Shown: piece after piece, positions 11,076 through 21,448 of the stretch | Layout: each line of letters begins with the position of its first letter | Numbering within the stretch: the first letter of the stretch is position 1 | From: Larix kaempferi | Lineage: Eukaryota > Streptophyta > Pinopsida > Pinales > Pinaceae | DNA: 64,000 bases | Assembly: GCA_027924585.1 (NCBI GenBank) | Contig: BSBM01000865.1 | Location: 8,940,501 to 9,004,500, forward strand | Direction of reading: 5' to 3' | Position numbers and translations under genes: made by a program | Notes under the pieces: generated by a model | Databases searched by the model: none | What the model was told of the DNA's origin: nothing | What the model saw: the letters and a program-made list of their open reading frames with translations, nothing else

Positions 11076-11482
11076 CAGGTGTGATCTCTTGGTTTAGCAG
11101 GAAGCAGTCCTGAGTAGCACTGAGTACAGCTGAGGCTGAGTATGTTGTATCATTTTCAGCTAGTTGTGAGGCAGTATGGCTACGAAAGCTACTATCTGAG
11201 TTATTTGATCTTCCGTTGGATGCTACCAGTATCTTCTGTGATAACCAAAGTTGTGTGAAGCTATCTGAGAACCCAGTGTTTCATGACAGGTTGAAACACA
11301 TAGAGATCAAATATCACTATATCAGGGATATGGTGTAGAGAGGAGCTGTGAAGCTCCTGTATGTTGCGACGGACGAGCAGATTGCAGATGTGTTGACGAA
11401 GCCACTAGCCAGGGTGATGTTCGAGTACTTCAGAGAGAGGCTTGGCGTTCTTCAGATCGAGGACACTTCGAGGAAGAAGTGA
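11076..11482 (+). pseudogene. Copia B RNase H, C-terminal part
   Basis: Continuation of the RNase H domain split by the solo LTR. It shows SGVISW, an AEYV segment, IFCDNQSCVKL (the catalytic Asp is kept, unlike in copia C), KHIEIKYHYIRDMV and the family-typical DEQIADVLTKPLA. Two in-frame stops occur, near 11109 (CTGAGT) and 11337 (GTGTAGAGA). The natural end is probably the TGA at 11480-11482, after a short DTSRKK tail. Confidence 0.88.
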
Positions 11483-12977
11483 TGGACACATTTGCTGAAG
11501 CCATTCCAAGCATGTTGGAAGGAGGATCCTTCACATGGCTGTGGATATAAGCACTGGATGATGAGCATCTAGATGATGTTCTGGTTTCTGCTGGATATGA
11601 TCAATTGGATCATTTTTATGTATGTTTGTATGCATCATGTTGGATGCTGGATATGATCAGTTGGATCATTTATATGTATGTACGCATCATGTTGGATGTT
11701 GGATATGATTAGTTGGATCATTTATATGTATGTACGCATCATGTTGGATGCTGGATATGATCGGGTAGATCATGTATATTGATATGTATCAGGTATGATC
11801 AGGTAGATCATGTATGTTGATGGATACATTGTGTGGATCATGTATCTATGTATCAGGTGGATACACTATGTATGATGATATGTATCAGGTAGATACTTGG
11901 TGTGCATCAGATGGATGCATTGTATGATCAGGATGATCGTGGATGACGGCTTCTCCAGATGACATGCAGCTGGATGTTGCAGTGATGATGATCAGGGTGA
12001 TCATGTGTACATCAGGATGATGTATGATGAGTATCAGATGATACTTTGTGGCCGTGGATCAGGTTGTGTAGGTAAGCATGTAATTTGTGGCCTGGGAGAT
12101 TTGCAGATGGTCTTTCGAGGTTTTTCCTATGGCATGTAATTCGGTGCCCTGGGACATCTGGCAAATGCTCTTTTGAGGTTTTGCTTGGGAGGACATATAA
12201 TTTGTGCCCTGGGAGATCTGCAGATAGTCTTTCAAGGTTTTGCTTATGGCATGTAATTCGTTGCCCTGGGATGTCTGGCAGATGCTCTTTCGAGGTTTTG
12301 TCCTATGGCATGTAATTTGCTCCTGGGAGATCTGGACAGGATGAAAAAGGCCTCAGATGCTTCAGCCAGGTTTTTCCATGACCACATGTAATTTGCTCCT
12401 GGGAGATCTGGACAAGATGAAAAAGGCCTCAGATGCTTCAGCCAGGTTTTGTGGTGGACCACATGTAATGTGCTCCTGGGAGATCTTATAGGTAGAGCCA
12501 TGTGCTCGTAACAACCTGGGATGCTTCAGCCATGTTTTGTGGTGAGATCACATGTAATGTGCTCATGGGAGATCCGACAGGTAGAGCTGTGTGCTCGTAA
12601 CAGCCTGGGATGCTTCAGTCAGGTTTTGTGATGGGTCACATGTAATGTGCTCCTGGGAGATCCTACAGGTAGAGATGTATGCTCGTAATAGCCTAGGATG
12701 CTGCAGCCAAGTTTTGTGACGCACGTAATAATTCCTGAGAATTCCACAGTATGGCTAGTGATGACAAAGACCTGCAAGTGGTGGGCCTACATCCAGTATG
12801 AAAAAGGATTGGCTCTGTAGAACTTCCTATGACGAGTAGATTCAGAGATTGATTGAGATAGTAGCAGCAGTGACGATGATGATGACTCGATGATGATTAT
12901 CCAGTGATGATGATCCAGAGAAGATGACTTGTGCTAGAAGACCTGTGTCGAGAAATACCTTCCTAGTTAAGAGGGAG
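11483..12977 (+). repeat. Copia B 3' tail rich in minisatellites
   Basis: There is no coding capacity between the pol stop and the polypurine tract. About 11590-11780 repeats a GGATATGATCAGTTGGATCA unit. About 11760-11960 repeats shorter AGGTAGATCATGTAT units. 12070-12310 repeats a CATGTAATT...GCCCTGGGA unit. 12310-12720 repeats a roughly 60-bp CATGTAATTTGCTCCTGGGA unit with CAGATGCTTCAGCCAGG. The same arrays in the same order occur in copia C (24873-26060). The tract ends with GTTAAGAGGGAG. Confidence 0.85.
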
Positions 12978-13623
12978 TGTTGATGTATATGTAACTTCGG
13001 AATGTATTTCATATATGTATAATGTATTCCTATAGAGATGGTATTATTCCTCTATACGGAAGTGTCATCATTTATATTGTAAATGTCGTAACTTATACTT
13101 GATGGGTTATTAGACCACCTTGTTGGGGTCGGTCCTGTATAAGTCATGTGGGTCAAAGGGTTATTAGACCACCCTATTGGGCGTCGGCCATGTGGGTCGA
13201 AGGGTTATTAGACCACCCTATTGGGGTCGGCCTAGTCAGCATTATGTTATGTGGTTAAGTTTGAGCCTACATAAGTTATGTAAAAGGCAAGTCAAGTATA
13301 GTATAAATAGAGTGCGGGAGGCACTCTATTTGATCACTCACTTCTCACTCATGCACTCAAGAAGGCGTGGTGCACTTATGGAGGAGGAGGATCTGCTGCT
13401 AGGATATGTCTATCTCCTATGGTTGGGTTGTATCATTGCTCTATCTATCTCTGAGGAAGTTATTGGGGGTTTTCACCTTTATGGTTTTCCCCAAGTAAAT
13501 ATTTGTGTCTCTTGTGTGCTTGCATTATTGTCTCCATGATTGATATACTGTAGATATGTTGTACATGTTGTTCTCTCAGTTAAGATCCTAGATCAGATTG
13601 AAGTAAATTCTAAAAATTTAACA
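12978..13623 (+). repeat. 3' LTR of copia element B
   Basis: A 646-bp LTR from TGTTGATGTATATG to AAAAATTTAACA. Its 3' part is nearly identical to the truncated LTR at 5028-5371, so the two belong to one element. It contains three copies of GGGTTATTAGACCACC...GGTCGG in the upstream half, a TATA box at 13302, and the inverted repeat 13305-13331. No PBS follows; the next base already belongs to LTR X1. Confidence 0.88.
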
Positions 13624-14914
13624 GGAATTAGACCCATGGAGGACATTAGAACTTTATAAATGTCAATAACAAAGAATGAAACCAGCTTTTGATCATTTGT
13701 AGAATTGCAATTGCATTTGTGAAGAGGGAGAGCTAGTGGATGACTAGTTTCTTGCCTTAGCCAATTTCGAGGGTGAAAGATTCCCATCCAAGTTGGTAAT
13801 TGGAAAGGCCATTCAGACCTTTCATTTGAAGCTTTAATGGAGTCTTTATTTGCAGTTGTAAGATATAGGGCAGCTCATGGTTTCTTCTATTGCAGCTCAC
13901 TCCTTCAACCATTTCCAGTTTTGATGGCATATTCTTGATCCTTGAGGGAGGGCATTTTTGGTGAGCTATTGTACTCTTTGGGGAAGCTTTTAATGCCCCA
14001 TTTATTTTGTAATATGAATTAAATAATCTGTTATTCATATCCAAAAAATTTCAGGTCAAAATTCCAAGTAGAAATGTATAAATCTCATTTTTAATGGAAG
14101 AACAATGCCATTTCCCCACTACCTTGTTGTGAGCCAATGTATTGATGATGATTTCGAATGAATGGATGATTCTCTGATATATTTGTGATCAATATAATTC
14201 CATGGATGTCTTATACAAGTTTCATGTACTGTACTTGATCATTTGAAGCATTTTTACTAAGTTTAGTTGTATTGGGAGGTGAAATAGTGCCATTTCCCCA
14301 AGGGTCGAATTGGGGATTTTTGCAGTTGAATGGGAGAGGGTGAGAACAGTTGTAAAAATCCATTAATGGTGCATATGAGACTTTAATAAAATACTTAACA
14401 CATTACATACCTCTTTTCATAAATTTGAGTGGGTTTGGAGGCATTTGGGAAGCCATTTTCAGTACTTACCCTAGGGGGATTTGAACCCCAAATTACTAGT
14501 AAAATTGCATAATTGGTCCAGAATCTTAAGAGAGTTTGCAGAGGTCTTTTGGTGGACATATGTCATCCATAAACATCATATTCAAGTTCTAATATCATTC
14601 ATACACCTTCCTTGAAGATATGAAGGCATTTGGAGTCAATTTTAGACCTAGAGGCCAATACTTGTCAAAGAAAAATCACTAGTAAAGTTACCTACATTCA
14701 TCAGAATTGAAAGAGGATTTGCAGAAGTATTTTAAAGGTCCAAAGGCATCCCTAAAACACATATTTATGTTCTAATATCATTCATATACCTTCTCAGAAT
14801 ATTTGGGATCATTTGGGGCAAATTTGGGACCTAGAGATCAAAACTAGTCAAAGGTCGAACTAGGGAAACAAAAGTGGAAAATTGCAATTTTAATAAAATT
14901 CCTAATAAGGGACA
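13624..14914 (+). repeat. LTR X1, 5'-truncated
   Basis: This matches the last half of the long LTR family X (compare X2 from about 27064 and X4 from 31087) and ends in AATAAGGGACA followed by TTACA. The first half of the LTR is missing at the junction with LTR B. It has no coding potential. Confidence 0.85.
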
Positions 14915-14919
14915 TTACA

Positions 14920-15490
14920 ATCTATGTATTTCATATATATTTATTGTACCCTTATAAGAGATGTGTTATTCCTCTATAAGGAAGTGTCGTCATGTGTATT
15001 GAAAAGTGTCGCAAGTGTGTGTACTTGGCGACGGGTTATTAGACCACCATGTGTGGGGTCGGCCATGAAATATATATTATATTGTGGATGTACCTAGCTA
15101 GACAAGTCGGACCCATAGTGTAACTGGGAAAATAGACTAGTATAAATAGAGATCGGGAGATCTCTATTTTCATCACTCGGAAACTCACACTTCTCTCACT
15201 CAGAAAGTGGTGCACTAGTGAGGAGGAGGATCATCTGCTACTAGGAGACTATCTCAGTGTATTTTGGTTGTACTTTGGTTGAGCCATTTCTCTCTCTATC
15301 TCTGAGGAAGTTGTGAGCTTTTTCACCTTAGGGTTTTCCCCACGGAAACTCTGTGTCTCTTGTCTCTCATGATTTTGATTCTTGTGATTCTTGTCATGCT
15401 TATTGTGATTGTTATGCATTGATATACTGTATATGTTATTCTCTCAGTAAATATCCAAGAGTATTGTGAATTAATGATCAAAATTTAACA
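14920..15490 (+). repeat. Copia LTR D1, lacking its first bases
   Basis: 571 bp related to LTRs A and B. It starts within the ATGTATTTCATATAT segment, so roughly the first 25 bases of a full LTR are missing, and ends CAAAATTTAACA. It has one copy of the GGGTTATTAGACCACC motif, a TATA box at 15141 and an 11-bp-arm inverted repeat at 15144-15169. It is nearly identical to D2 (32384-32954) and sits in the same context: LTR X to the left, gypsy T pol to the right. Confidence 0.85.
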
Positions 15491-17955
15491 GGGACATTAC
15501 AGTCGTCCCTGTGAACAAAAAGCAGGGTACCATTCGCGTCTGTTTCGATTATCGGGACCTTAACCAGGCTTTTCCAAAAGACAACTACCCGACCCCATTC
15601 ATCGACCATATTATTGACAAATGTGCTGGAAGCGTCATCTTCTCGTTCATGGATGGATTTTCTGGTTACAACCAAACTGAGATCAACCCAGCCAACCAAC
15701 ATAAGATAGCTTTCATCTGCCCATGGGGAATGTTTACATACCGCAAACTCCTGTTTGGCCTTAAAAATGCTGGCACCATGTTTCTGCGAGCTATGTCATA
15801 TGCCTTCCATGACATTAAGGACTTTGTGGAACCTTACCTGGATGATCTCCCTGCTCATTCAAAGCAGCGTTAGTTCCACATGGATCATCTGACGGCCATT
15901 TTCCTCAGATGCAGATGGTACAATATCCGTCTGAATCCCCATAACTGTATCTTTTGCGTTGAGTACGGATGCCTCTTAGGATTTATCGTCTCGAAGGATG
16001 GGATCCGTATTGATCCCTTAAAGGTGGAGGCCATCATCAACCTACCACCCTCGACTGATGTGACGAAACTTCAAAGTCTCCAAGGGAAGGCGACTTATTT
16101 AAGACGTTTTGTTTGCAATTTCACGGAGAAGACACTGGGGTATATGAAACTACTTAAGAAGGACATCCCATTCATCTCGGATGATCAAGCTCAAAACTCC
16201 TTCGACAATATCAAACATGCCATCAAGCATGCCCCCGTGCTCTAACCGCCCAATTATTATCGAGATTATATCTTATAACTTGCCGCTTCTGCTACCACTA
16301 TCGCCACGGTTTTGGTACAGGAGGATCAAAATGCCCAAGAACATGTAATATACTATGCAAGTAAGGGTCTCACTAACACTGAAACTAGATATTCACATGT
16401 CGAAAAGCTCGCTTTCGCAGCAGTCATCGCCGTCCAAAAGTTCTGGCACTATATCTTGCTCCGCACCACCACCATCATTGTAGACTCGAACCCCATGTAC
16501 CACATACTGACACGTCAGGTGCTTGGGGGCAAGTATTCACGCTGGATTGTGATACTGCAAGAATTTGATCTTCTTTTCGAGAAAGCCAAGTCAAAAAAGT
16601 ATTTGGTGTTTGCTGAGTTTATTTGTGACCTTCCCCGTCCTGATGCAGAAGTTGAGCACAATGACTCTTTTCCGGATGAATCATTGTTTCTCATCAGTAC
16701 GATTGATCCATGGTATGGAGATATTACATTATATCTTCAAACCCAATCCTTCAACCGTCAATTGTCTTGCAATGACTGTCGTCGAATACGTCACCACGCA
16801 AAGTATTATCCAATCATCAATGATACTTTTAACCGCCGTGGCATCGATTCAATTCTCCGACGTTTTCTAACTCACGATGAGGCTGAACACATTCCGAATG
16901 ACTATCACACTGGGTCATGTGGTGGTCACCTCTCTAGGATTTCTATAGCCCAAAATATTTTGCGTGCAGGATATTATTGGCCTACTATCTTCAAAGATTG
17001 TATTGAAGCCATAAAAAAATGTCCTCCTTGCCAACACTTCCATACGAAGAAGTGCACCCATCCCGCCCCATTACATCCAGTTATTTCTGTGGGCCCCTTC
17101 ACAAAATGGGGCATTGATTTTATGCATTGTAAGCCTACCTTAGCTGGGGGGCATAGTTACATCATAATAGTTGTAGATTACTTCACAAAATGGGCAGAGG
17201 CTATGCCTACATACCAAAACGACAACAAAACCACTGCACTCTTCATGTTCAATCATGTAATAGCGTAGTTTGGAGTTCCTCAGGCAATTATTACCGATCA
17301 TGGTTCTCACTTTCAGAACCATATGGTTGATGAACTGAGCGATAGGTTGGGTTTTCTCCATGAAAATTCAACACCCTACTACCCGCAATCCAATGGACAG
17401 GTCGAGACCATTAACAAAGTCTTGAAAACTATGGTCCAAAGGATGTTAGGTACGCATAATTCCAACTGGCATAATATGCTCTTTTCAGCGTTATGGGCCT
17501 ACAAAACCTCCGTTAAAACCACCACAGGTTTCACTCCTTTCCAATTGGTGTATGGATTGGAGGCTGTCCTACCTATAGAGTGCAAAATTCCATCTCTACA
17601 ACTCACTGTTGAACTTCTTCCTAACACTATTGCCGAGGAAGAACATATCCTACACATAGCAAAACATGAAGAGTCCCGCCGAGATGCTACTCTTGCTAAT
17701 GAAGCACACAAGAAACAAATCAAAGGTCAATATGATAAGTCAGTTGAACCTCGTATCTTCAACGAGGGTGACCTGGTCCTCACTTATGACCAGAAGCACG
17801 ACAAACTAGGAGCAGGAAAGTTCGAGTCCATGTGGCATGGACCTTACATTGTCAAAAGTGTTTTGGAAAAAGGAGCTTACGATCTTGAAGACTATGATGG
17901 AATCTCTTTGGGTGAACCCTGCAATGGGATTTACCTAAAGATATACTATGCTTAA
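15491..17955 (+). pseudogene. Tat-like Ty3/gypsy pol, copy T1 (RT-RH-INT)
   Basis: A truncated gypsy polyprotein that begins inside RT; gag and protease are absent. Domains in order: RT with TIRVCFDYRDLN and catalytic YLDDL (15835-15849); RNase H with its first catalytic Asp missing (LAAS where active enzymes have an Asp) but containing YASKGL; the integrase zinc region ending CPPCQ; the integrase core with GIDFMH, TDHGSHF (Asp 17296-17298) and GQVETIN (Glu 17404-17406). It ends at a TAA (17953-17955). All segments lie in one frame, broken only by nonsense codons at 15871, 16243, 16276 and 17266. No chromodomain follows integrase. The degenerate RNase H and the extra RNase H downstream point to the Tat lineage. 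Confidence 0.9.
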
Positions 17956-18073
17956 AACATGTCACCCATAGACTTTCTTGTATATACTGTACATGGCGTG
18001 TTTTTTTTGTTTTTGTGTGGTGTGACACATTTATTTTTTAGTGTCCTGAGATCTTGTTTCCGCTTCTTAAAAC

Positions 18074-18508
18074 ATGTTCTATCTGTGTGTACAGATGGCA
18101 ATGTGCTATGGATTCGCGGAAGGCTCCAGCCGGTGTACCCGTAAACTTTCCTCAGTAGCATGGGTACTATATTCACCAACAGGCGAGCTCATCAGCTCAG
18201 GAGTAAGTTGCCTAGGGTTTGCAACCAACAATGCCGCAGAGTATCAAGCAGTAATAAGAACCCTAACTAATGTCATTTCCCTGGGTATGAACCACATTGT
18301 CATCCACATGGATTCTCAATTAGTGGTTTCCCACCTCAACTTGGTCTACGCTATCTGTGATCCCACCTTGCTCCGTCTCTTCAGACGAGTACGTCTCCTG
18401 GAGAGGTCATTTGAATCCATTCAATACCTGTACATTCCACGAGAGTTAAACAAAGTTGCTGACTCGATGGCCAACTTCATTTTGGATTGGTACATCGCAC
18501 ACACATAA
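18074..18508 (+). pseudogene. Additional archaeal-type RNase H, copy T1
   Basis: An open frame of 144 codons downstream of integrase. It has the four-site layout of RNase HI: FAEGSS (first site, Glu here but Asp in T2), NNAAEYQAVI (Glu), HMDSQLV (Asp) and ELNKVADSMAN (Asp). The sequence type matches the second RNase H known from plant Tat-lineage gypsy elements, where it is thought to replace the decayed primary RNase H. The first ATG is 18074, but the T-rich run ending TGTGTACAG before ATGGCAATG (18095) also looks like a 3' splice site. The real start may therefore be after splicing or at 18095/18101. With its first Asp changed it is probably inactive. Confidence 0.85.
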
Positions 18509-18835
18509 TACTCATAATATGTAAAAGCATTCATGACATGTAAATAATACACCATATAAAAAGCAAACATGTAAGCAAGATCACATCACTCATCATTTAA
18601 AAAAAACACATAATGTATAAATCGCCGATAATTTCTGTATATATATATCATCAAAAGTAGTGCTGGTACAAAAATCTGAAGCACGATGGCTTTCAGTGAG
18701 TCTCTACAAAAATATGAAGCCTCGTAGCTTTTAGTAGTACAAAATATGAGGCCTCTAAGCTCTCAGTACAAGTATAATAATGCCATCAGGCCTGACGCCT
18801 GGCCTGCACACCCCTAGGACAGACATCTCTCTATA
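18509..18835 (+). other. Gypsy T1 spacer after second RNase H
   Basis: AT-rich, no gene. It contains short repeated phrases (TACAAAAATATGAAGCCTC, AAAATATGAGGCCTC, CTTTCAGTGAG) at 18660-18760 that lie back to back with the 3' end of the antisense ORF. It is conserved in T2 (35928-36240). Confidence 0.5.
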
Positions 18836-20043
18836 TCTGAGTGAGGAAGCAATCCACAGTCCTCGCTACCTTACAGAGTAAGGCGTTGAAGCGTACGGAC
18901 TCTCCAACCCCAAACCTCTGCATAGGTATCGGTAGGTCATCCATTGCTGGCTCAGGAATGTCTACTATCAGCTAGGACAAGTTCCTGTACACCTCCTCCA
19001 TCTCCACGATGGCAGCATGAGCACCTGGGGGCACAACTGCTTCCCCACCTCTATATTTCCTCGCCAAAAGAGAGAGTCCTACCAGCTGTATGGGACCCAA
19101 ATTTGCACACACATGTTATATACTTGTCAGTACTGCATCAAAAAAATCATAAATTTGCAAAACTAAAAAGTACAAGGGTTTCTGTTCTCACCTATGTCTC
19201 CCCATGTTTCACCCTCGGGCAGCACCAAGTCAGGATCCTCTCTGTAATCTATACCACCGTATGGGTAGTCCTCAACCATGAGTAACTGGCCTTCCATCCA
19301 GTAGAAGAACTCAGCACCAAAACTAATGATAGGACCCCCACCATGGCGGGTCATCACCTCTGCCCATCTGAGCATGTGGGGATCTCTAGGCTCCCTGTCA
19401 TCTAGTCATACTTGTGGGAACAAGATAGGGATCCACTCCAAGAGGAACGATACCATGATCAACCCATAACCAAACTACTTGAGCTCTCCCCGCCGACACT
19501 TGGTCAGCTGAGCTCGGATGTTTGCGAGGAGACCCTCGCACCATTTGAAGACCATGGGGGACATGCAGTCCTCCGCATAAAGCATCTGAGTCCGAGTGGC
19601 CATGTGTGGGGCTTGGATTCCCGCCACTCTGGTGATAGTAAACAGTATGGTATGTAGTGGGTGGCTCACAACATCTTTAATAGGAATCTTCCCACTGGAA
19701 GATCGAGCAAGAGTGGTACAATGCTGTGACACCATGTCGTCGACTGTACGGTCTCTAGCTTGTGTTCCGGTGAGAGATATGGGGTCCCCTCTCTTGGACA
19801 AACCAGTAATAAAATAGATTTCCTCAACATCTATTGTGAGGATGTGCTCACCAATCTCGACGTATTGTTGGGCCGCATCCCAACTCTGGAGCATATGTGA
19901 CAGCAGTGGGATTTGGGATCTCGTCCCCTAAATCCCAAAGAAATTGAGCAAACTGTAGTTCCTCAAGGCGTTCACGCATTGTGGATCATTGGCAGCTTGT
20001 ATATCTTCTTCCTCATGTTCTCTTTCCTGCCACTCTAAAACCA
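18836..20043 (-). pseudogene. Antisense extra ORF of gypsy T1
   Basis: The minus strand carries protein-coding sequence conserved with T2. The main exon runs from MVLEWQEREHEEE (20043) through HILTIDVEEIYFITGL, TILFTITRVAG and ATRTQMLYAEDC to GETWGDI (about 19190), where ATAG|GTGAGA gives a good donor. A second segment (about 19095-18836) continues with LSLLAR and ends near the TVDCFL region. T1 has stops near 19930, 19473 and 19408. Antisense extra ORFs are known in plant Ty3/gypsy elements, notably Tat. The EIYFITGLS phrasing resembles those products and distantly the plant mobile domain, but the function is unknown. The splice acceptor was not resolved. Confidence 0.65.
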
Positions 20044-20155
20044 TGTTGGCTTGCTAGCAACCTGCCAAAATGAGCATTTAAACATTGTTAGATCCTACTT
20101 CAACCTCAGTAAGTTCTTTATTTTAGTGTATTTTGATGTTTGAAAAGTGCATCTC

Positions 20156-20193
20156 CGTTGTCGCACTGTGCTAATTCACACAGTGCGATGACG
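20156..20193 (+). other. Perfect-stem inverted repeat
   Basis: TCGCACTGTG (20161-20170) pairs with CACAGTGCGA (20179-20188) across the loop CTAATTCA. The stem extends five more pairs outward if two G-U pairs are allowed, giving 15 pairs. T2 has the same hairpin (about 37564-37602) with a change that leaves a G-U pair. Confidence 0.75.
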
Positions 20194-21448
20194 TCGCACT
20201 TCACTTATTCGGGACTTACGCCAAGTCGGTCTCATCGCAGTTCTCGAAAAGGAAGACTGCGACGAGCTGAGGGCGCAATAGCCCTCCATGAACTCATCAA
20301 AAAACCCAAAAATTGAACCTAAAAACAAAATCTAATCCACTGAAAAGTTGTTGGATGAAGTTTAGGCTTACCTGCTCCCGACAGTGGGTGAAATGGCGGA
20401 TCGTAGCTCCCGGAATTGACAAGGAAGTTTTGGCTCCAAATTGGTACTTCTCCTCCCAAATTGGCAAATAAAACAATGGTAGCTATTTTTGGCCCATTTT
20501 TCTATTTATAAATAAAATGGAATATTCCTTTTCAAATATTTTGATGCTCTTAGGTCATTACTATAGTTTTAATCATTTTTTATCATGTTTGGGATATTGC
20601 CAGACTATTTGACCTAAATTTTGAGTGTGCAGGAGTTGTAAGTGGTCTTTATGTGCTGTTTCTCATATCACAATAGTCATCACAGCTATGAACACTCCCT
20701 TGAATGTTTTGTCGTTATTTTGCAATGGTTAGTTTGTAATTATTATGTGACGATGAGTTCACTCTTCGTTTGTTCTCGTGCTCTTGAAACTATAAGAAAA
20801 AGTACCGAGTTACGATTTATCACTTTTTCGGGCTCGTTAAACTCCCACGGAAAAGGACACCCCCCGGAGTCTACCATTAAGCTCTTTTCAGGCTCTCGAA
20901 AAATGAAAAATATTGCCAAGTGAACTTTTCACGTTCACACTTGTTAAAGTATTTGAATGGTCCTCTTCTTGGTGATAGTTTACCCCTTTTTCGGACTAGG
21001 AGGCACTAATTACAAAAACGGTATACTCCAGCCAATCATGATTGGAAGAGTCCTCTCTCGCGTTGTTTCACCCTTTTTCAGGTGATGAGGCTAACTTTAC
21101 GAAAAAGGACAGTTGGAGTCTTCTTTAGTTCTTTTCAGACTCTCTAAACATGAAATGACGACCGAGTTTACCTTCTATGGACTCTTTAAATTTTTACATT
21201 GAAGGGCCCGTCATGGGACGAACCCCTCCTATCCCAGGTTTGGAAAATATTTGGGATTGGAATCATCTATGAGATGAGCTATACCGAGCATCTGGTTACA
21301 CTCATCAAGCTCGTAAAAAACACATGAGGCACTCATCATTCGTGATGGGGAAAAAGGAAAGCTTTTGTATTTACACCTTTGTTAGTGGCAGTACCTAGTC
21401 GTTCTTGAACATGGCACTCATTTGCATTTGCATACAGTACTTGGGTCA
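20194..21448 (+). other. Gypsy T1 3' noncoding region, truncated
   Basis: No convincing gene; the 93-codon open frame at 20642 is only partly kept in T2. The stretch contains repeated CTTTTTCGG/CTTTTCAGGCTC phrases. It aligns with T2 up to TTGGGTCA and then stops abruptly at 21448, where copia C begins. The corresponding T2 sequence continues another 1 kb to a polypurine tract and LTR. Confidence 0.6.

Noticed and set aside
13177-13539. 120-codon ORF across LTR B
   Set aside because: It spans the LTR including the TATA region. It is a chance frame and is not open in the related LTRs A and D.
17959-18179. Small ORFs between integrase and second RNase H
   Set aside because: Very hydrophobic or low-complexity chance frames overlapping a T-rich tract that looks like part of an intron. 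The reading is not conserved between T1 and T2.
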